Assembly: GCA_035578155.1 (NCBI GenBank)
Contig: JAPWDM010000023.1
Location: forward strand, 4,538,154-4,602,153
Direction: 5' to 3'
Length of the DNA stretch: 64,000 nucleotides
Source of the DNA: Brachynemurus nebulosus
Taxonomy: Eukaryota > Arthropoda > Insecta > Neuroptera > Myrmeleontidae
Positions within the stretch are counted from its first letter, which is position 1. Every line of letters starts with the position of its first letter. Under the pieces are notes generated by a model. The model was not told the DNA's origin, did no database searches, and saw nothing but the letters and a program-made list of their open reading frames with translations. The position numbers were made by a program, and so were the translations under genes. Shown in pieces: positions 35,548-47,329 of this stretch.

Positions 35548-38500
35548 TAGGGTAGGGCGGGGTAAAAAAAAGACAAAATCAAAACTTTTCATTTCTCATG
35601 TAGAAAATATTTGAATTTTTACACACAAAAAATACTGTATGATGTCAAATGGGGTATTTGACAGTATCAATGAAAAGCAATTAAAACAAATTTTAATGAA
35701 AATTTATAATAAAAGACAGCAATTATTTATACTAATTCATCTTAACTATCATTATTTGATTTAAAAAACATTAATTAAAAAAGTAATTTTTTGGCTAAAA
35801 TCCACGTAAGCAAAAAAGGGCTGTGACGTTGCTTTCTCTTATATTTCAACACTATCGCCACTAGTGTCGCTGTTTAAATTCCGGTTAGCAAACATAACTA
35901 TGGAAATTAATCAAAATTTAATTAATTTTTTTAAAAACCAACAATTTCTTTTCCTAGTTACAGGAAAAATAAACATTTTTTTTTCTTAGTTACAGGACAC
36001 CTGTTGCTATCTAGAGAATGTGACGTAATTGACAGCTAGGGACCGTTTTGGCGCAAATTTTGAGAACAAGTTCCAAAATAATTTTTTCTAACAATTTTCG
36101 GCATTATTTTTAAAAATTAAAAACTTATACATGCATAATACATAAATATATATGTTTTAAAATAATTTCCCAAAATTAGTCAAATTCCCCATTGTTTGTA
36201 TTTTGAGATTTTGCATGTTTTTTCACTCAAGCTAATGACATAAATCTATAAAAAAAAATTAAAACCTTGTCTTTTTCTACCCTCCAAATGGGGTAAAAAA
36301 AGACAGTGGAGGGCAAATAAAAGACAGACCTCTAATAGGATACTACATGTACGTGATTGAAAGGGTAAAAAATAGACAGCTTGGGTAATTAGCAGTACAA
36401 TACTTTTTATTTCACAACTCTACTACAAAATTTTTTATATTTTTAAATTTTATGTATTTTACCAAAAAACTTTATCTAAAATTAAGCAGTAACAAAAGTC
36501 AGAAAAAGTTAACTGATGCAAAAGCTTGACTCATAGGTAATTTATTTGGACTTTAAAATAGTTTTTATTTCACAAACGTACAACTAATACAAAGTTTATT
36601 GTAGCGCATTTAAGAACCAAATATGTTAATTTGAGGCTGTCCTTTTTTACACCACTTTACATAGGGTAAAAAAATAAATCAAAATATGTAAACTATGAAT
36701 GAGTTAAAAATAATTAATGTATGCAATAAAGCATAGTTATACATTATAAAAACATAAATAAATTTTCATGGGTCAAAAATACAAATTTTCGAATAGACTG
36801 AAATTGATACCCATGGGAACCGTATCCTCACTAACAAAAAAAATTGTTACATTGAAGAATCTTTTAAGAAGAAATTTTTAACTTCCTATACGAAGTTATT
36901 GTAATGGGTCCGATTTTACAAATCGCTAATTTTGACATATCTCCACATTTCAAGGTCACCAAAATCCGAATCCATCGTTTTTAGCGTGATGTCTGTGTGT
37001 GCGTTCGTTAGTTCGTTCGTTCGTGAATTTTTTTTCGTCTCGCATATCTCGAGAACAAATGATGATATCAACTCCGGACTAATTTCATTAGATGCGTAAT
37101 CAAAAAATGAAGACCGGATAAAGTTTTCAGCAAATTCGGATTAGCGGTTTGTTTTTTGTGGTAAAAAAACGGAATTAACTTTATTAAGATAACATAGATT
37201 ATATGGATTTTTTACCATAACATTATTATATAATGGCCTAAGAACCTTCCTTGATGTTAAAAACGCCAGTATTTTATTACAAAATTAAAAAAAAAATAAA
37301 TAAAAATAAAGAAATAAGAAACTTGAAAAATTAGTTTTTGCCAAAATATATTTTGTCTCGCATATCTTGAGAACAAATGATGTTATCATTTGTTTGATAA
37401 GGGTGGAGCCCCCACCCTTAAGTACAGAAGGCGAAGCCCCCCGGTACGTTGCAAGGGGCAAAGCCTCTATCGGGGGCCCAGGGGAGGAGTTGCCTGAAAT
37501 GAAAAAAGAATTATTTATGTACAGTACTCTCTAGTCTTTAAGGACACCCAATGGGAAGTTGACAGTGTGGGTAGGCCTGTCCCCCAATTTTTTTTAACAT
37601 AGAGATGCATTTTTTAATCTATAAAATATACATAAACATATCATTATAGTTTTAAACATGTCATTATAGTTTAAAATGAAAATCCTTGTTAACGTAGTTG
37701 CTCTGAGATAGTCAAGAACAAAAATACATCTCAAAAAAAAAAAAAATTTTTATCAAAAATTAAATAATGTATTAATATTCTTCAGTGATTATATTTGTAT
37801 ACCACTTGTTTTTTTTTTTTTTAATTTCCGCGCGCTTATGTTGTAGCAATATAAAAATATTGTTGAAAAAGCGTTGCAAAAACGTTGTAAAATGATGTTT
37901 ATAAATTATAATTCAAAAACGGCGTAATGAATAATTTTTTTTTCTTATTAAATATGGTTTGTAAATCTGTATTTTATAACATTAAATTTTTATCAAATTC
38001 CTTTGACACGTTTTCATTTTATTCAAAAAAAATAGAATTTTCCCATAAGAGCCCGTGTTAAAATTACAAAACTTTGAAATCGTTTTTCTCAAAATTGGGG
38101 TGGTCAATTTTTTTTTTTTTGGTAAGCGCTCGTATTATTGGTATTGAATTAAATAAATATCTAGAGAAGTTTCGTTGAAATCCTTTGAAAAAATCGTTTT
38201 ATCGACCAACTACCTTAATAATTTTTAATTTTCCTTAATGTTAACCCCTTGTTTTGTCTTGTTTTTACCCCATTTTTTTCTTATTTTTTTAACATATAAA
38301 AAAATTACAAGCAGTTGGATCACTTAAATAAAACTTTGTATACCTCATTTCAGATACAATTGATCGTGAGTTTTCGTTAAAAAATTAAATAATTCTTATA
38401 TTCGAAACAAATTAATCTTCTATTCTTTTCTAAAAATAAACTGCAAATTTAAAATTTACATAAATGCAATAATAAAAGAGATAAAATAAAAAAAAAAACG

Positions 38501-38872
38501 GAAATTATTTAAATTCAAAGTGACGAAGCATGGCTAAATTTAACTGAAATGAACCATACTTTACATCACTAAAGCATGTAGAATAACAAGAAAAAAATAC
38601 AGCACTCTATCTTATCAGATTTTTTACTTACTGGAAAAGTTTATCGTCGCAAAATGAAATTTTTTCGCTCCGGAATGACAGGGGTTTGGGAGAAAATTTT
38701 TTTGTCATAAAACCCTCTCCAAAAAAAAAAAATTTGTCCCAGACAACTTAAAATACTAATGTATTTTGTTATAATATTTTTTATTTTTCGAATTTAACAC
38801 TTGAGTTTATTATAAATATGTCTTTTTTTTACCCCATCTGAGCAGTGTCTTTCTTTACCCCGCCCCACCCTA
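35548..38872. mobile_element. 3.3-kb TIR element, TAGGGTAGGGCGGGG termini
   Basis: Ends TAGGGTAGGGCGGGGTAAAA and the complement of TTTACCCCGCCCCACCCTA, with TA at 35546-35547 and 38873-38874. Copies of the terminal text GGGTAAAAAAAGACAG recur inside (36290-36385, about 38260, 38825). No transposase. Holds a nested TTAA-flanked repeat (36882-37593). It ends 128 bp from the PRC1 exon 5 stop and would lie in the PRC1 last intron if 27239-27072 is its final exon. Confidence 0.65.
36882..37593 (+). mobile_element. TTAA-flanked repeat, copy 1 (712 bp)
   Basis: Flanked by TTAA at 36878-36881 and 37594-37597. Starts CTTCCTATACGAAG, ends in CAATGGGAAGTTGACAGTG then CCTGTCCCCCAATTTTTTT. Shares GGGTCCGATTTTACAAATCG, CGAATCCATCGTTTTT, a GTTCGTTAGTTCGTTCGTTC run and AGGGGCAAAGCCTCTATCGG with the copy at 54103-54745. 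TTAA suggests a piggyBac-type insertion, but the ends are not good inverted repeats. Confidence 0.65.
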
Positions 38873-39001
38873 TACATATGAATACATATCATTTTTTCAG
38901 AAATGATTAAAATTAAGCTAAGCGATGCTGTTGATGGATAATAGCAATAACACAGGCAGCACTGCTCGAGCGCTATTTTTTGTTATCTTTATGGAATATA
39001 A

Positions 39002-39136
39002 TTATTTTAAAAAATTAACCTTAAATACTTGATATTCCTTGGTTTGGATTGGTGTTTGCATGTTTCGTCTTATGGACGGTGATATTCCATCCTTGGATCT
39101 TCTCTTGGCGTTTAATTTTCGACGACATGTTGCAAG
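39002..39136 (-). CDS. PRC1: PRC1 exon 5
   Basis: Acceptor TTTGCTCAG. Reads L-A-T-C-R-R-K-L-N-A-K-R-R then T-K-E-Y-Q-V-F-K at 39020. Either it continues V-N-F-L-K to TAA at 39002, or a donor AAG/GTTAAT at 39020 is used. The E-Y-Q-V-F block resembles the aromatic motif near the C-terminus of other PRC1 proteins. Confidence 0.75.
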   Translation of the reverse strand, partial: LATCRRKLNAKRRSKDGISPSIRRNMQTPIQTKEYQVFKVNFLK

Positions 39137-40607
39137 CTGAGCAAATTAAAAAGACAAGCTCATTAAAGTAGTTTAAAGAAATCATAAACACAGACTTGAC
39201 TACAATAGGATTTTATAAAAAAAATTACCTTAACCGAGAGACGCTTGTTAATTTTAATTTTTGGAACAGTTTTGGGTAATTTAACTGGCGAGAGTTTGTT
39301 GTTCCGTTTTGACGAGACCGATTGCGGTGTTGATAGCAATCGTATCCGTTTAGTTGCGGTGTTATTTAACGATGCGGTTGGTGTTGCGGGCCGTCGCAAA
39401 CATTTCACTATTTTACTTGGTGTCACTGATGTCACTGTGTTGTCCCGTGCTTTTTTCTTTGCCGATAATTTTGCATATTGTCCTTCCTTGAATCTATTAC
39501 GATCCTGTAGTATGAGATCTTCAACTGTCATGTCATTAATTAAAAATGGCTTTCTACTTTGTTGCTCATAGTTTCTGACTTCGTCCAGTAATTGCTTTTC
39601 GATTTCTGGTAATCTTTGGCCAACTTCTTTTCGTTCACGTTCCTCTTTTAAGAGTTCACCGCCACGATTTTTGAATCGACTCGGACAATTTGCTTTTTCC
39701 GCCAGGTAAATACACTTTTTCCATAGTTCGTTTCTTCTGTGCAACAGGCTGTAAATATTTGTCGCATTTTCGTAATGTTTTTTGAGTTTGTCCAATTGTA
39801 ATTCGTGTAATGTAAGTAAATCTTCATTGTAACAATCGCTATTGAATAAAGCGAATTCTTCTCTTTGTTTTTTACCAAATGAACATTTATCCCACCATTC
39901 AACAATTTCCTCGCGCAGCTTATCAACAAACATCTTTAAAGGAATATTTAACATTCAGTACAATATACTAAACTAGTCTTTCTCAAATTGGGCGATAACG
40001 CCCCCCTCGTGAGCGCTGAACGTCTATAGGGGGCAGTAAAGGCTGATATGGCACACTATAATTCAATTAATGATTCTGATTGTGAAATATTTAAGACAGC
40101 GGTTTCCAAACTGGGAGGCGCGGCTAATCGCCAGAGGAGGCACCAAAATTTTTTAATAAAAAATAATCCCCGTAATTATTATATTCTACAAACAAATAAG
40201 ACTTCATATCGAAACACAGTGCAGTAAAAATTCAGTGAATAAATGTTTATTTTTATTTTTTTTATGTTTTTATACGTATATTTAATATAAAACGTACTTT
40301 AAATACCATTGTCGCAGCATCCTACATAATATAGCGCATTTCCGTTTACAAAAATTAGTTTTTCTCGGAAACTAGCTGACAGAATATAATTGTTCAAAAA
40401 TCTTTATGTGATTTTTCCTTCTCTTTCCAATGGTGTAAAAAAGTGTCACAAAAACTTGGGGAGACTGGCAAAAACCGTATTTTTATCACGAAAAATGCCC
40501 AGAATACCATGTTCCAAATATCGGACGTGTCTGCCTGAAGATTTGGAACTTCCAAAGTTTTCACCTAATTTTGTTAAAAAAGGTTATTTCATTCGAAAGT
40601 TATCGCA

Positions 40608-40684
<77 letters not shown>

Positions 40685-42859
40685 GACATTTTTTTTATTA
40701 GGTACTCACTTTCTGCTCACTTTTAATGTTTTTCAAGTGCCTAAATCAATATCCACATTTATAATTTCAAAAATGATGAACTTCCCACTTGGACTTTCAT
40801 TTCCTGTTTTAACGTCTTAGGGAATAAATTTCCAGAAACAACTGACTTTTATTTATAAATAGTAGCCTAAACGCCAATTTTCATAACTCCTGTGCTTAAT
40901 TTCGTCCTTCTAAACTCAACAGTTGAGGTTGTGTGTTGTCTGTCAGTCAAAATTAAAGATAGATTAAATATTATTTATATACAAAAATAACGAATTTACA
41001 TACAAATTTTCATCCCCTATTAAACCCACTTAGGGGACGAATTTTCAAAAATCCTTTCTTAGTGCTCACCTACGTTACATAGGGAAATCCTATGCAAAAT
41101 TTCATTCATCTAAACCCAACGACTTACGCTGTGCATTGTCTGTCAGTCAGTCAGTGTTAGAAATTTATTAAGTAGAAATATTATTTATTTTAATAATAGC
41201 CGTAGTAACGTATTTTTTTTATATACCACTAAATTTAAAAATAACGAATTTACATACAAATTTTCATCTCCTATTAAACCCACTTAGGGGACGAATTTTC
41301 AACGATTCAACTCACTTAGTGCTCATCTACGTTACGTAAGGAACTCCTGTGCAAAATTTCATTCTTCTAAACCCAACGGTTTGGGCTGTGCGTTGTCTGT
41401 CAGCCAGTCAGTCAGTCAGTGTTAGAAATTTATTAAGTAGATATGTATGTATAATTATATGTCCGTACGATAAATTTTAGTGGAAGTCATTTTCGGTTTC
41501 TAGGGACCTCAAAACAAACTTCTATCATAGTCCTGGGTACAAGTTGCGTAATGACAATGACTGTACTAGCTGAATTTTCGATTCGAAACTTCGCTAAAAA
41601 TGAAAGGTAGGGAGGCGCGAAAAAATATTTTTTTTTAGTGAGGCGTAGTAACATAAAGTTTGGAAACCTTTTGGAAAGTTAAGATTAAGTTGTGGTAAAG
41701 TTAAAAATTTTGAGGGGCGCTAGAAAATAATTCCTCTGATCTAAACATTACATAATTATACAATTTTTTTTTTAATTATGCTGAATTTTATACCTACAGA
41801 GTACAGATATATACCTTAATATTGGCTTTCTTCTTTTCTTCACAGCGTTTAATTTCTTCATTCAATTTATTGATTGTTCGGTCACTGAAGCCACTATTTT
41901 GACTTGTAAAGTTGGTCCTGTACTCCATACTTTCTTCTAGTAACTCCCATAAAAATGTTATTTTGTCTCGAAGTTCTACTGCAACTAATTTTTTTTCTTC
42001 AACTTGCTTTTGAAGTGACGCGTGCCATTCTTTTAACCGCTGCATATTTTCGTCGGTTACCCGAAAAGATTTGTTTTCTTCGCCCCCTACATCCGCTACT
42101 ATATCCCGATGAAACTCCAAAGTAGGCTTTTCATCTAAGTCTTTTAAACACTGAATGATATCCATTTTTAATTTAACAAATTCTTCTTCTCGTTCAAATT
42201 GCAACTGTTTCAAACCTTCAACATAATTTTCAAAATCATTTATTTCAGTTTGTAGTGGTAATGGATTTAAACAAATTTCCTTAGTTTTTCTGCCTAAATT
42301 TGCACATAGGTGTTGTTCTTCGCACATCAATCGTTTAAGATTTGTTAAATAATTTTCAATTTCCTCCTCGTATTCTTTAATTTTTGATTTTAATTGTGGT
42401 ATAACTTCAATAAATGGCATATTTTCGTAACCTATCATTGGCCCAGAAATTCTCAGACGTTTTCTTAACGAACAAATCTAAATAGATAGCACCATTAGCA
42501 TCACTGGTATCATGATTCATGTTAAAGTAAAAGCAATAATTTAAAATTTTGTAGACACACCTTTGTTAATAGTACATTCACTTCATCCGCAATTTCAGCT
42601 CTTTCAATTTCAGCTTCTGATATCATTTCATTAAAAAGATTTTCGATATGATCGTTTACCGTACACAAGCGTCGTTTGATAACATCTTCTCCAAATCCAA
42701 TGTCCATCCATATATCAAAAAGTTTTCTTATTTTTTCATTTTGTATAGTATGCCCCTTTTCAATTGCAATTTTTCTAAAATGTACAAAAAATATAATATA
42801 CCAATTTTATTTATTAAAATATAAACTTACAGTATTTCACCATTGCATTTTACTTTCAT
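39002..42859 (-). CDS. PRC1: PRC1/MAP65 family microtubule-bundling protein (fascetto orthologue)
   Basis: Homodimeric, non-motor protein that cross-links anti-parallel microtubules in the anaphase central spindle and is needed for cytokinesis. Exons 42859-42831, 42774-42561, 42477-41815, 39933-39229 and 39136-39002 join in frame to 581 residues. Residues 1-81 match the N-terminal dimerisation region (K-I-R-K-L-F-D-I-W, H-I-E-N-L-F-N-E-M-I). Residues 82-302 are the charged alpha-helical rod (F-E-N-Y-V-E-G-L-K-Q-L then R-E-E-E-F-V-K-L-K). Residues about 303-445 form the spectrin-like microtubule-binding domain, with R-E-E-I-V-E-W-W-D-K at 309-318 and the family signature NRGGELLKEE at 391-400. 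The tail is basic and Ser/Thr-rich with TP/SP sites (VTPSK, LSTPQ, LSPVK). The start is the first ATG after an in-frame TAA two codons upstream. The 1.9-kb third intron is filled by a hAT-like repeat. The C-terminus is uncertain: readthrough at exon 5 or splicing to 27239. Confidence 0.93.
39229..39933 (-). CDS. PRC1: PRC1 exon 4
   Basis: 705 bp, 235 codons, phase 0. Acceptor CTTTAAAG, donor GTAATT. Microtubule-binding domain and first part of the basic tail. The upstream in-frame ATG at 39954 lies in the intron. Confidence 0.92.
40609..40680. repeat. (AT)n microsatellite
   Basis: 36 TA units in PRC1 intron 3. Confidence 0.95.
40860..41440 (+). repeat. Tandem units of about 240 bp
   Basis: Two good copies (about 40985-41185 and 41225-41437) share ACGAATTTACATACAAATTT, ACTTAGGGGACGAATTTTCA and CTTAGTGCTCA, and end GTCTGTCAGTCAGTCAG then GTTAGAAATTTATTAAGTAG; an earlier partial unit precedes them at about 40860-40960. 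Confidence 0.8.
41430..41610 (+). repeat. Dispersed repeat family A, copy 2
   Basis: GGTTTCTAGGGACCTCAAAA, CATAGTCCTGGGTACAAG, and an ending ACTTCGCTAAAA match 995-1100 and the inverse of 53325-53465. Confidence 0.6.
41815..42477 (-). CDS. PRC1: PRC1 exon 3
   Basis: 663 bp, 221 codons, phase 0 at both ends. Acceptor ATCTATTTAG, donor GTATAT. Encodes the rod; ends K-K-A-N-I-K, which joins M-F-V-D-K-L of exon 4 exactly as the family alignment requires. Confidence 0.9.
42561..42774 (-). CDS. PRC1: PRC1 exon 2
   Basis: 214 bp, completes the split Leu codon and ends in phase 0 (L-L-T-K). Donor GTGTGT. Codes for the N-terminal dimerisation helix pair. Confidence 0.9.
42831..42859 (-). CDS. PRC1: PRC1 exon 1
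   Basis: 29 bp: M-K-V-K-C-N-G-E-I and two bases of the next codon. Donor GTAAGT. The 56-bp intron that follows ends TACATTTTAG. Confidence 0.8.
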
Positions 42860-43229
42860 TTTTTATGAAATTATAAACTTTTAAAAATACCTAAATAAAT
42901 AACAAATTCACAATTAGATAATTAAATAAAATAGATTCTAATGAAAATTACTTTTAAATAAAACGTACTGATTTTCCCAATCAAGCACTCAAATGGCTCA
43001 AATGTTCAAAACTTTATTAATACCATTTGTCACTTATCAGTGGTTATACTGGTTTTTTATTTGAAATTTAAAACGTTTGAAACTTTTAAATAAATATTAT
43101 AAATTGTAATTGGTTAAATTGAAAAATAAAACATTTGATTGGTGGTCTCTATTAACTGGTTTTTCCATGGAGATACGGAGTAATCATATGTAAACCTTTG
43201 ATGCAAACTCAGAAATATACATATATACA
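42860..43229. other. PRC1 5' flank
   Basis: Must contain the PRC1 promoter and 5' UTR on the minus strand. No TATA or initiator stands out. Confidence 0.5.
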
Positions 43230-45388
43230 GAGAAAAGACACACATCAGGATTAACAGGGGTGAACTTTTTTTTTTAAGGTACAGTATATATTTGAGTCAA
43301 TGTTTATATATTATGACATATAAAAGTCATTTGAAAGACTTTATTTAAAAGTAATAATCATTAAGAATACATTGTTTTTCTAAAAATTTAAATTTTTTCT
43401 AAAAATATCTTAGTTTCTTGTTGGTTTTCACAACCAAAAAGTAAATACAACATACTTTATGACTAATACCTAGTTTCCGTTAATAATCTCACTTTATTAT
43501 ACATACATATTTGCATCTTTCGGTAAAAATTAAATCAAATTTAATTTATTAAAAATATTTAAAATAATAAAATACATAGGTATTGGGATAACTTCACATT
43601 ATGTATGTTTATGTATGATGTGTACCTGTGGATGCTTGAACCGCTTGAACGATGAGCTCATTAGTCATTACCGTACAAAAGGACGACTGTATATTTATAT
43701 TATGTATGTATTGTGTTGTAGTTGTGATTCTCTTTATTACCTGCAGTTGAACTGTATTTGTTTTTGCAACTAAGTGAGATATATATGTTTTAAAATAATT
43801 ATGAGAGAAATAGAAAATTGTTTACTTTAGATAACAAACGAAAATTTTTATATCATAAATGACATCTTCTTAATTTATTGCTTTACAGTAGACCACTTAT
43901 TTTCTCAACAATTACATTTCTTAATTTTTCCAAAAAATTTTATTTTTTCAAATATAACTAAAAATAATGGAACTAAATTTTCACATTGCTTAATACAAAC
44001 ATTTTTCTATCGAAAAATCGCTTATTACAGCGTAAAAAACCGGTAATTTTTGAGTTTAAACGAACTAGTTTAAAAAATTTTCCTAATTAGGTCCTCAAAT
44101 CCGGATGAATGTCGCCAGCCTGTTAATAATGTTAACGTAACATGACTCCAATAAAATTAACAAATTTTGATTTTCAGTTAAAAGTGATAATACAATAAGG
44201 TAGTATTTACACTTGTGTCATTTTTATAGTATGTTTTATATTGAAAGTTAGAGCAATAAGGACACCATCGTTCATAAATTCGAAATTAGTTAACTTTTGT
44301 GAATCTACTCTATTTCCTATTAAAAGTTCGATTTGCTTAATCACCGAGTGAAATTTCATCATTTTTTGACGCTTCGTTTTGATTTTACAAAGATTTTAAA
44401 TTTAGTAGCAAATTATTTTCTTCAATATCTCAAAACAACAAAAGTGCATTCGTGACCTTATTGTATTGAAGTCACTTATAGATTTAAAAATTCTATAAGT
44501 AGACTGAAAACATTCATCAGGATTTGAGGACCTAATTAGGAAAATTTTTTAAACTAGTTCGTTCAATCTCAAAAATTACCAATATTTTATGCTGGGATAA
44601 GTAATTTTTTGATAGAAAAATGTTTGTATTAAGCAATGTGAAAATTTAGTTGCATTATTTTTAGTTATATTTGAAAAAATAAAATTTTTCCCAAAAATTA
44701 AGGAATGTAATTGTTGAGAAAATAAGTGGTCCACTGTAAAGCAATAAATTAAAGAAATGTCAACAGTGATTAAAAAATTTTCTTTTGCTAGCTAATGTAA
44801 ACAAATTTCTATTTCTCTTATAATTATTTAAAAACATATATACTTATCTCACTTACGCAGGTAGAGAGATAATTCACAAACCACAACAGAATACATACAT
44901 AATATAAACAATATGTCATATACATGGTGATATAGTGGTCCATTTGTGTTTTTAATGAGCTTACCGATTCAAGCATATAGATACATTAGTAGTACATCAC
45001 ACATAACATACATAGGTATGTATAGTGAAGTCATTCAAGTACCTATGCATTTTATTATTTTAAATATTTTTAATTAATTAAATTTCAGTTAATTTTTATC
45101 GAAAGATGCAAATATGTATGTATAATATAGTGACATTATTAACGTAAAATAGGTATTAGTCATAAAGTATTATTTATTGATTATTAAAACCAAAAAGAAA
45201 CTAAGGTATTATTACAAAAAATTTAAATTTTTAAAAAACAATGCATTCTAAATGGCTATTACTTTTAAAGAAAGTCTTTCAGATGACTTTTATGTGTTAA
45301 AATAAAATATATAAACATTGACCCAACAATATATTGTACCTTAAAAAAAAAAGTTCACCCCTGTTAATCCTGATGTATGTTTTCAGCC
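43230..45388. mobile_element. 2.16-kb foldback with 12-bp flanking repeat
   Basis: Arms about 43231-44110 and 44515-45385 are complementary almost throughout (ACATCAGGATTAACAGGGGT against ACCCCTGTTAATCCTGATGT; AGGTCCTCAAATCC against GGATTTGAGGACCT). The roughly 400-bp loop (44115-44515) shows no gene. TACATATATACA flanks it at 43218-43229 and 45389-45400, a possible 12-bp TSD, though low in complexity. Confidence 0.65.
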
Positions 45389-45695
45389 TACATATATACA
45401 AGGCCGGTCACACACGTACAGTTTTAACTGACAGTTTGAACCATAGAGTAATAGAGACAACATATCTATGCTTACTACAGAAGACCGGTAGGGACACATT
45501 CGTACTGTGTGTGACAGCACTTTATTTCTGATGATTCCGCCATACACAGTGTGTCAGCACATGCTTATTCTCAATGTTTTTGCTATAGTATGTCGGAAAC
45601 GCATTTTTATTAATTTATTTTACGTTGCGTACAGCAATACCCCGAAGAACACGATTAATTGGTTCCGTGTTCTTTGAAACCATGTTGTTCGAGAC

Positions 45696-46097
45696 CAGGG
45701 CTGCCAGATTGTATAATTGGATACAAAATCTGTATAATTTGGTTGCCTTGTGTATCCTCTTTGAATAAGGAATTTTCTTGTATAATTGGATACAAACACC
45801 GAAAATTTAGACTGAATACGCTGAACATAGCAGTTGCAATTCTTTATTAATGTGACATCACGTTAGACCCAATAATGAAACTACATACGCCCTTACATGT
45901 ATATGAATTTTCTTTCGTTCTGACAAAATTGCAAAAATGATTAAAATTTAATAATTAAGGTTTAGTTGGAAAAAAATCGGTTCATTTTTTTCTTGCTCTT
46001 TTTTTGTAACGAAAAGTTGTTTTGTATAATGGGAGTCAATTATGTATAATTTCAGAGACCTGACTGTATAAACTAAAAATTTTTACTGGCAGCCCTG
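45696..46097. mobile_element. hAT MITE (402 bp) with perfect TSD
   Basis: 12-bp perfect inverted termini CAGGGCTGCCAG and CTGGCAGCCCTG. Identical 8-bp repeats TTCGAGAC at 45688-45695 and 46098-46105. GTATAATTGGATACAAA is repeated twice near its left end. Removing it restores the terminal repeat of the surrounding pogo-like element, so it inserted later. Confidence 0.9.
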
Positions 46098-46299
46098 TTC
46101 GAGACAACCAAAGGTAGGCACTTCTATTACAAGTGTGAAAATAAAAAAATATAAAAAAATTTCAAAGAAATAACGAAACGAAATTTGAATTGCATACTTA
46201 CATACACATTTGTATGTAATGCATATTTATTTCGATTAAAATAGAATGGAATTGAGCATTCGTTAGCTCTGAATTCGGTCTATCATAAAAATTTATTGA

Positions 46300-46960
46300 A
46301 AACTTAGATCGTAAATATTTCGTAAACGATGCATCGTAGCTCAAAAATAACGAAATTTTGAAGGCTTAAACGAAGCAAGTTGTGGGTCCAAATATATTGC
46401 GACTATTAAAACCTACTTTTCCTTATCGAAAATTATCTATAAAGAACTACTTATCAAAAATTGGTTATAACTGTTTAATTTAAGCTCTATTAGTCCCTCT
46501 GATTTGGTCACCAATAGAATATTTCTGAAAAAATTAGTTTTCGATACTTTTCGTAAAAGTAAACTTTTGATCGTAAATATCTCGTAAACGGTGCGTCGTA
46601 GAGGGAAAAACAACAAAATTTTTGAAGGGTTAAGCCGAATAGCGTATTCCGAACATATTAGGACTGTCAAAACCTACTTTACGTTATCGAAAATTATCGA
46701 TACCGCGTAACTTATCATCGATTGGTTATAACTGATTAATTTAGGCTCTGTTAGTCCCACTGATTTAGTCACCAATACTTAGAATATTTTCGAAAAAATT
46801 AGTTTTCGATACTTTTCGTAAACATAAACTTTTGGTCGTAAATATCTTGTAAACGGCGCGTCGTAGCGAAAAACAACGAAATTTTTGAAAGCTTAAGCGA
46901 AGCAAGTTGTGGATATTCCGAACATATTAGGACTGTCAAAACCTACTTTTCGTGCCTAAT
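46300..46960. repeat. Tandem array of about 262-bp units
   Basis: Two full units and part of a third start with GATCGTAAATATTTCGTAAA at about 46309, 46570 and 46834. Shared landmarks: AACATATTAGGACTGTCAAA, TTGGTTATAACTG, TTAGTTTTCGATACTTTTCG. No coding. Lies within the pogo-like element. Confidence 0.85.
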
Positions 46961-47329
46961 ACTGCCTACTGAACCTACCTACTAAAAATTATCGATGTCG
47001 AAAATAACGACATTTTCAAAATTTAAATATGTAAATTTCTACAGATTCGTTATCATTTCTATTATGAAATTCTCAAAAATTTTAGTTGTTTTTATTTTCA
47101 ACATTTTTTCAATTTACACGACAGATTCAATTTACACGATTTTTATTCGTGTAAATCAAATCCACATGGAACTGATATATTTGCGTACATTGAGGACCGA
47201 TGTAACTTTATATCAAATATATAATATAATAGGTATTTTATTCTTTTTCAGAAGAATTACTTAAAAATCGTGTTGTTTGAAACCGTGTAATTCGGGGGAA
47301 GGGTACCCGTGTTCTTCGGGGGCTATCTG

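Larger units (their letters stand above)
40097..41676. mobile_element. Probable hAT-like element in PRC1 intron 3
   Basis: Left end CAGCGGTTTCCAAACTGGGA; the right side has the inverse core AGTTTGGAAACC. Possible 8-bp TSD ATTTAAGA (40089-40096) and AGTTAAGA (41677-41684), 7 of 8, though the right terminus is ragged. Contains GTCGCAGCATCCTACATAA, an (AT)n tract at 40609-40680, two to three tandem units of about 240 bp (40860-41440; ACTTAGGGGACGAATTTTCA, ending in (TCAG)n), and a copy of repeat family A at 41430-41610. Confidence 0.45.
45632..47329. mobile_element. 1.7-kb pogo/Tigger-like TIR element
   Basis: Ends CAGCAATACCCCGAAGAACA and the complement of GTGTTCTTCGGGGGCTATCTG, with TA at 45630-45631 and 47330-47331. 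CAG ends, TA target and ..CCCGAAGAACACG resemble pogo/Tigger termini. Contains a nested hAT MITE in the left terminal region and a tandem array. No transposase. Its right end abuts an integrase-like fragment. Confidence 0.7.
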
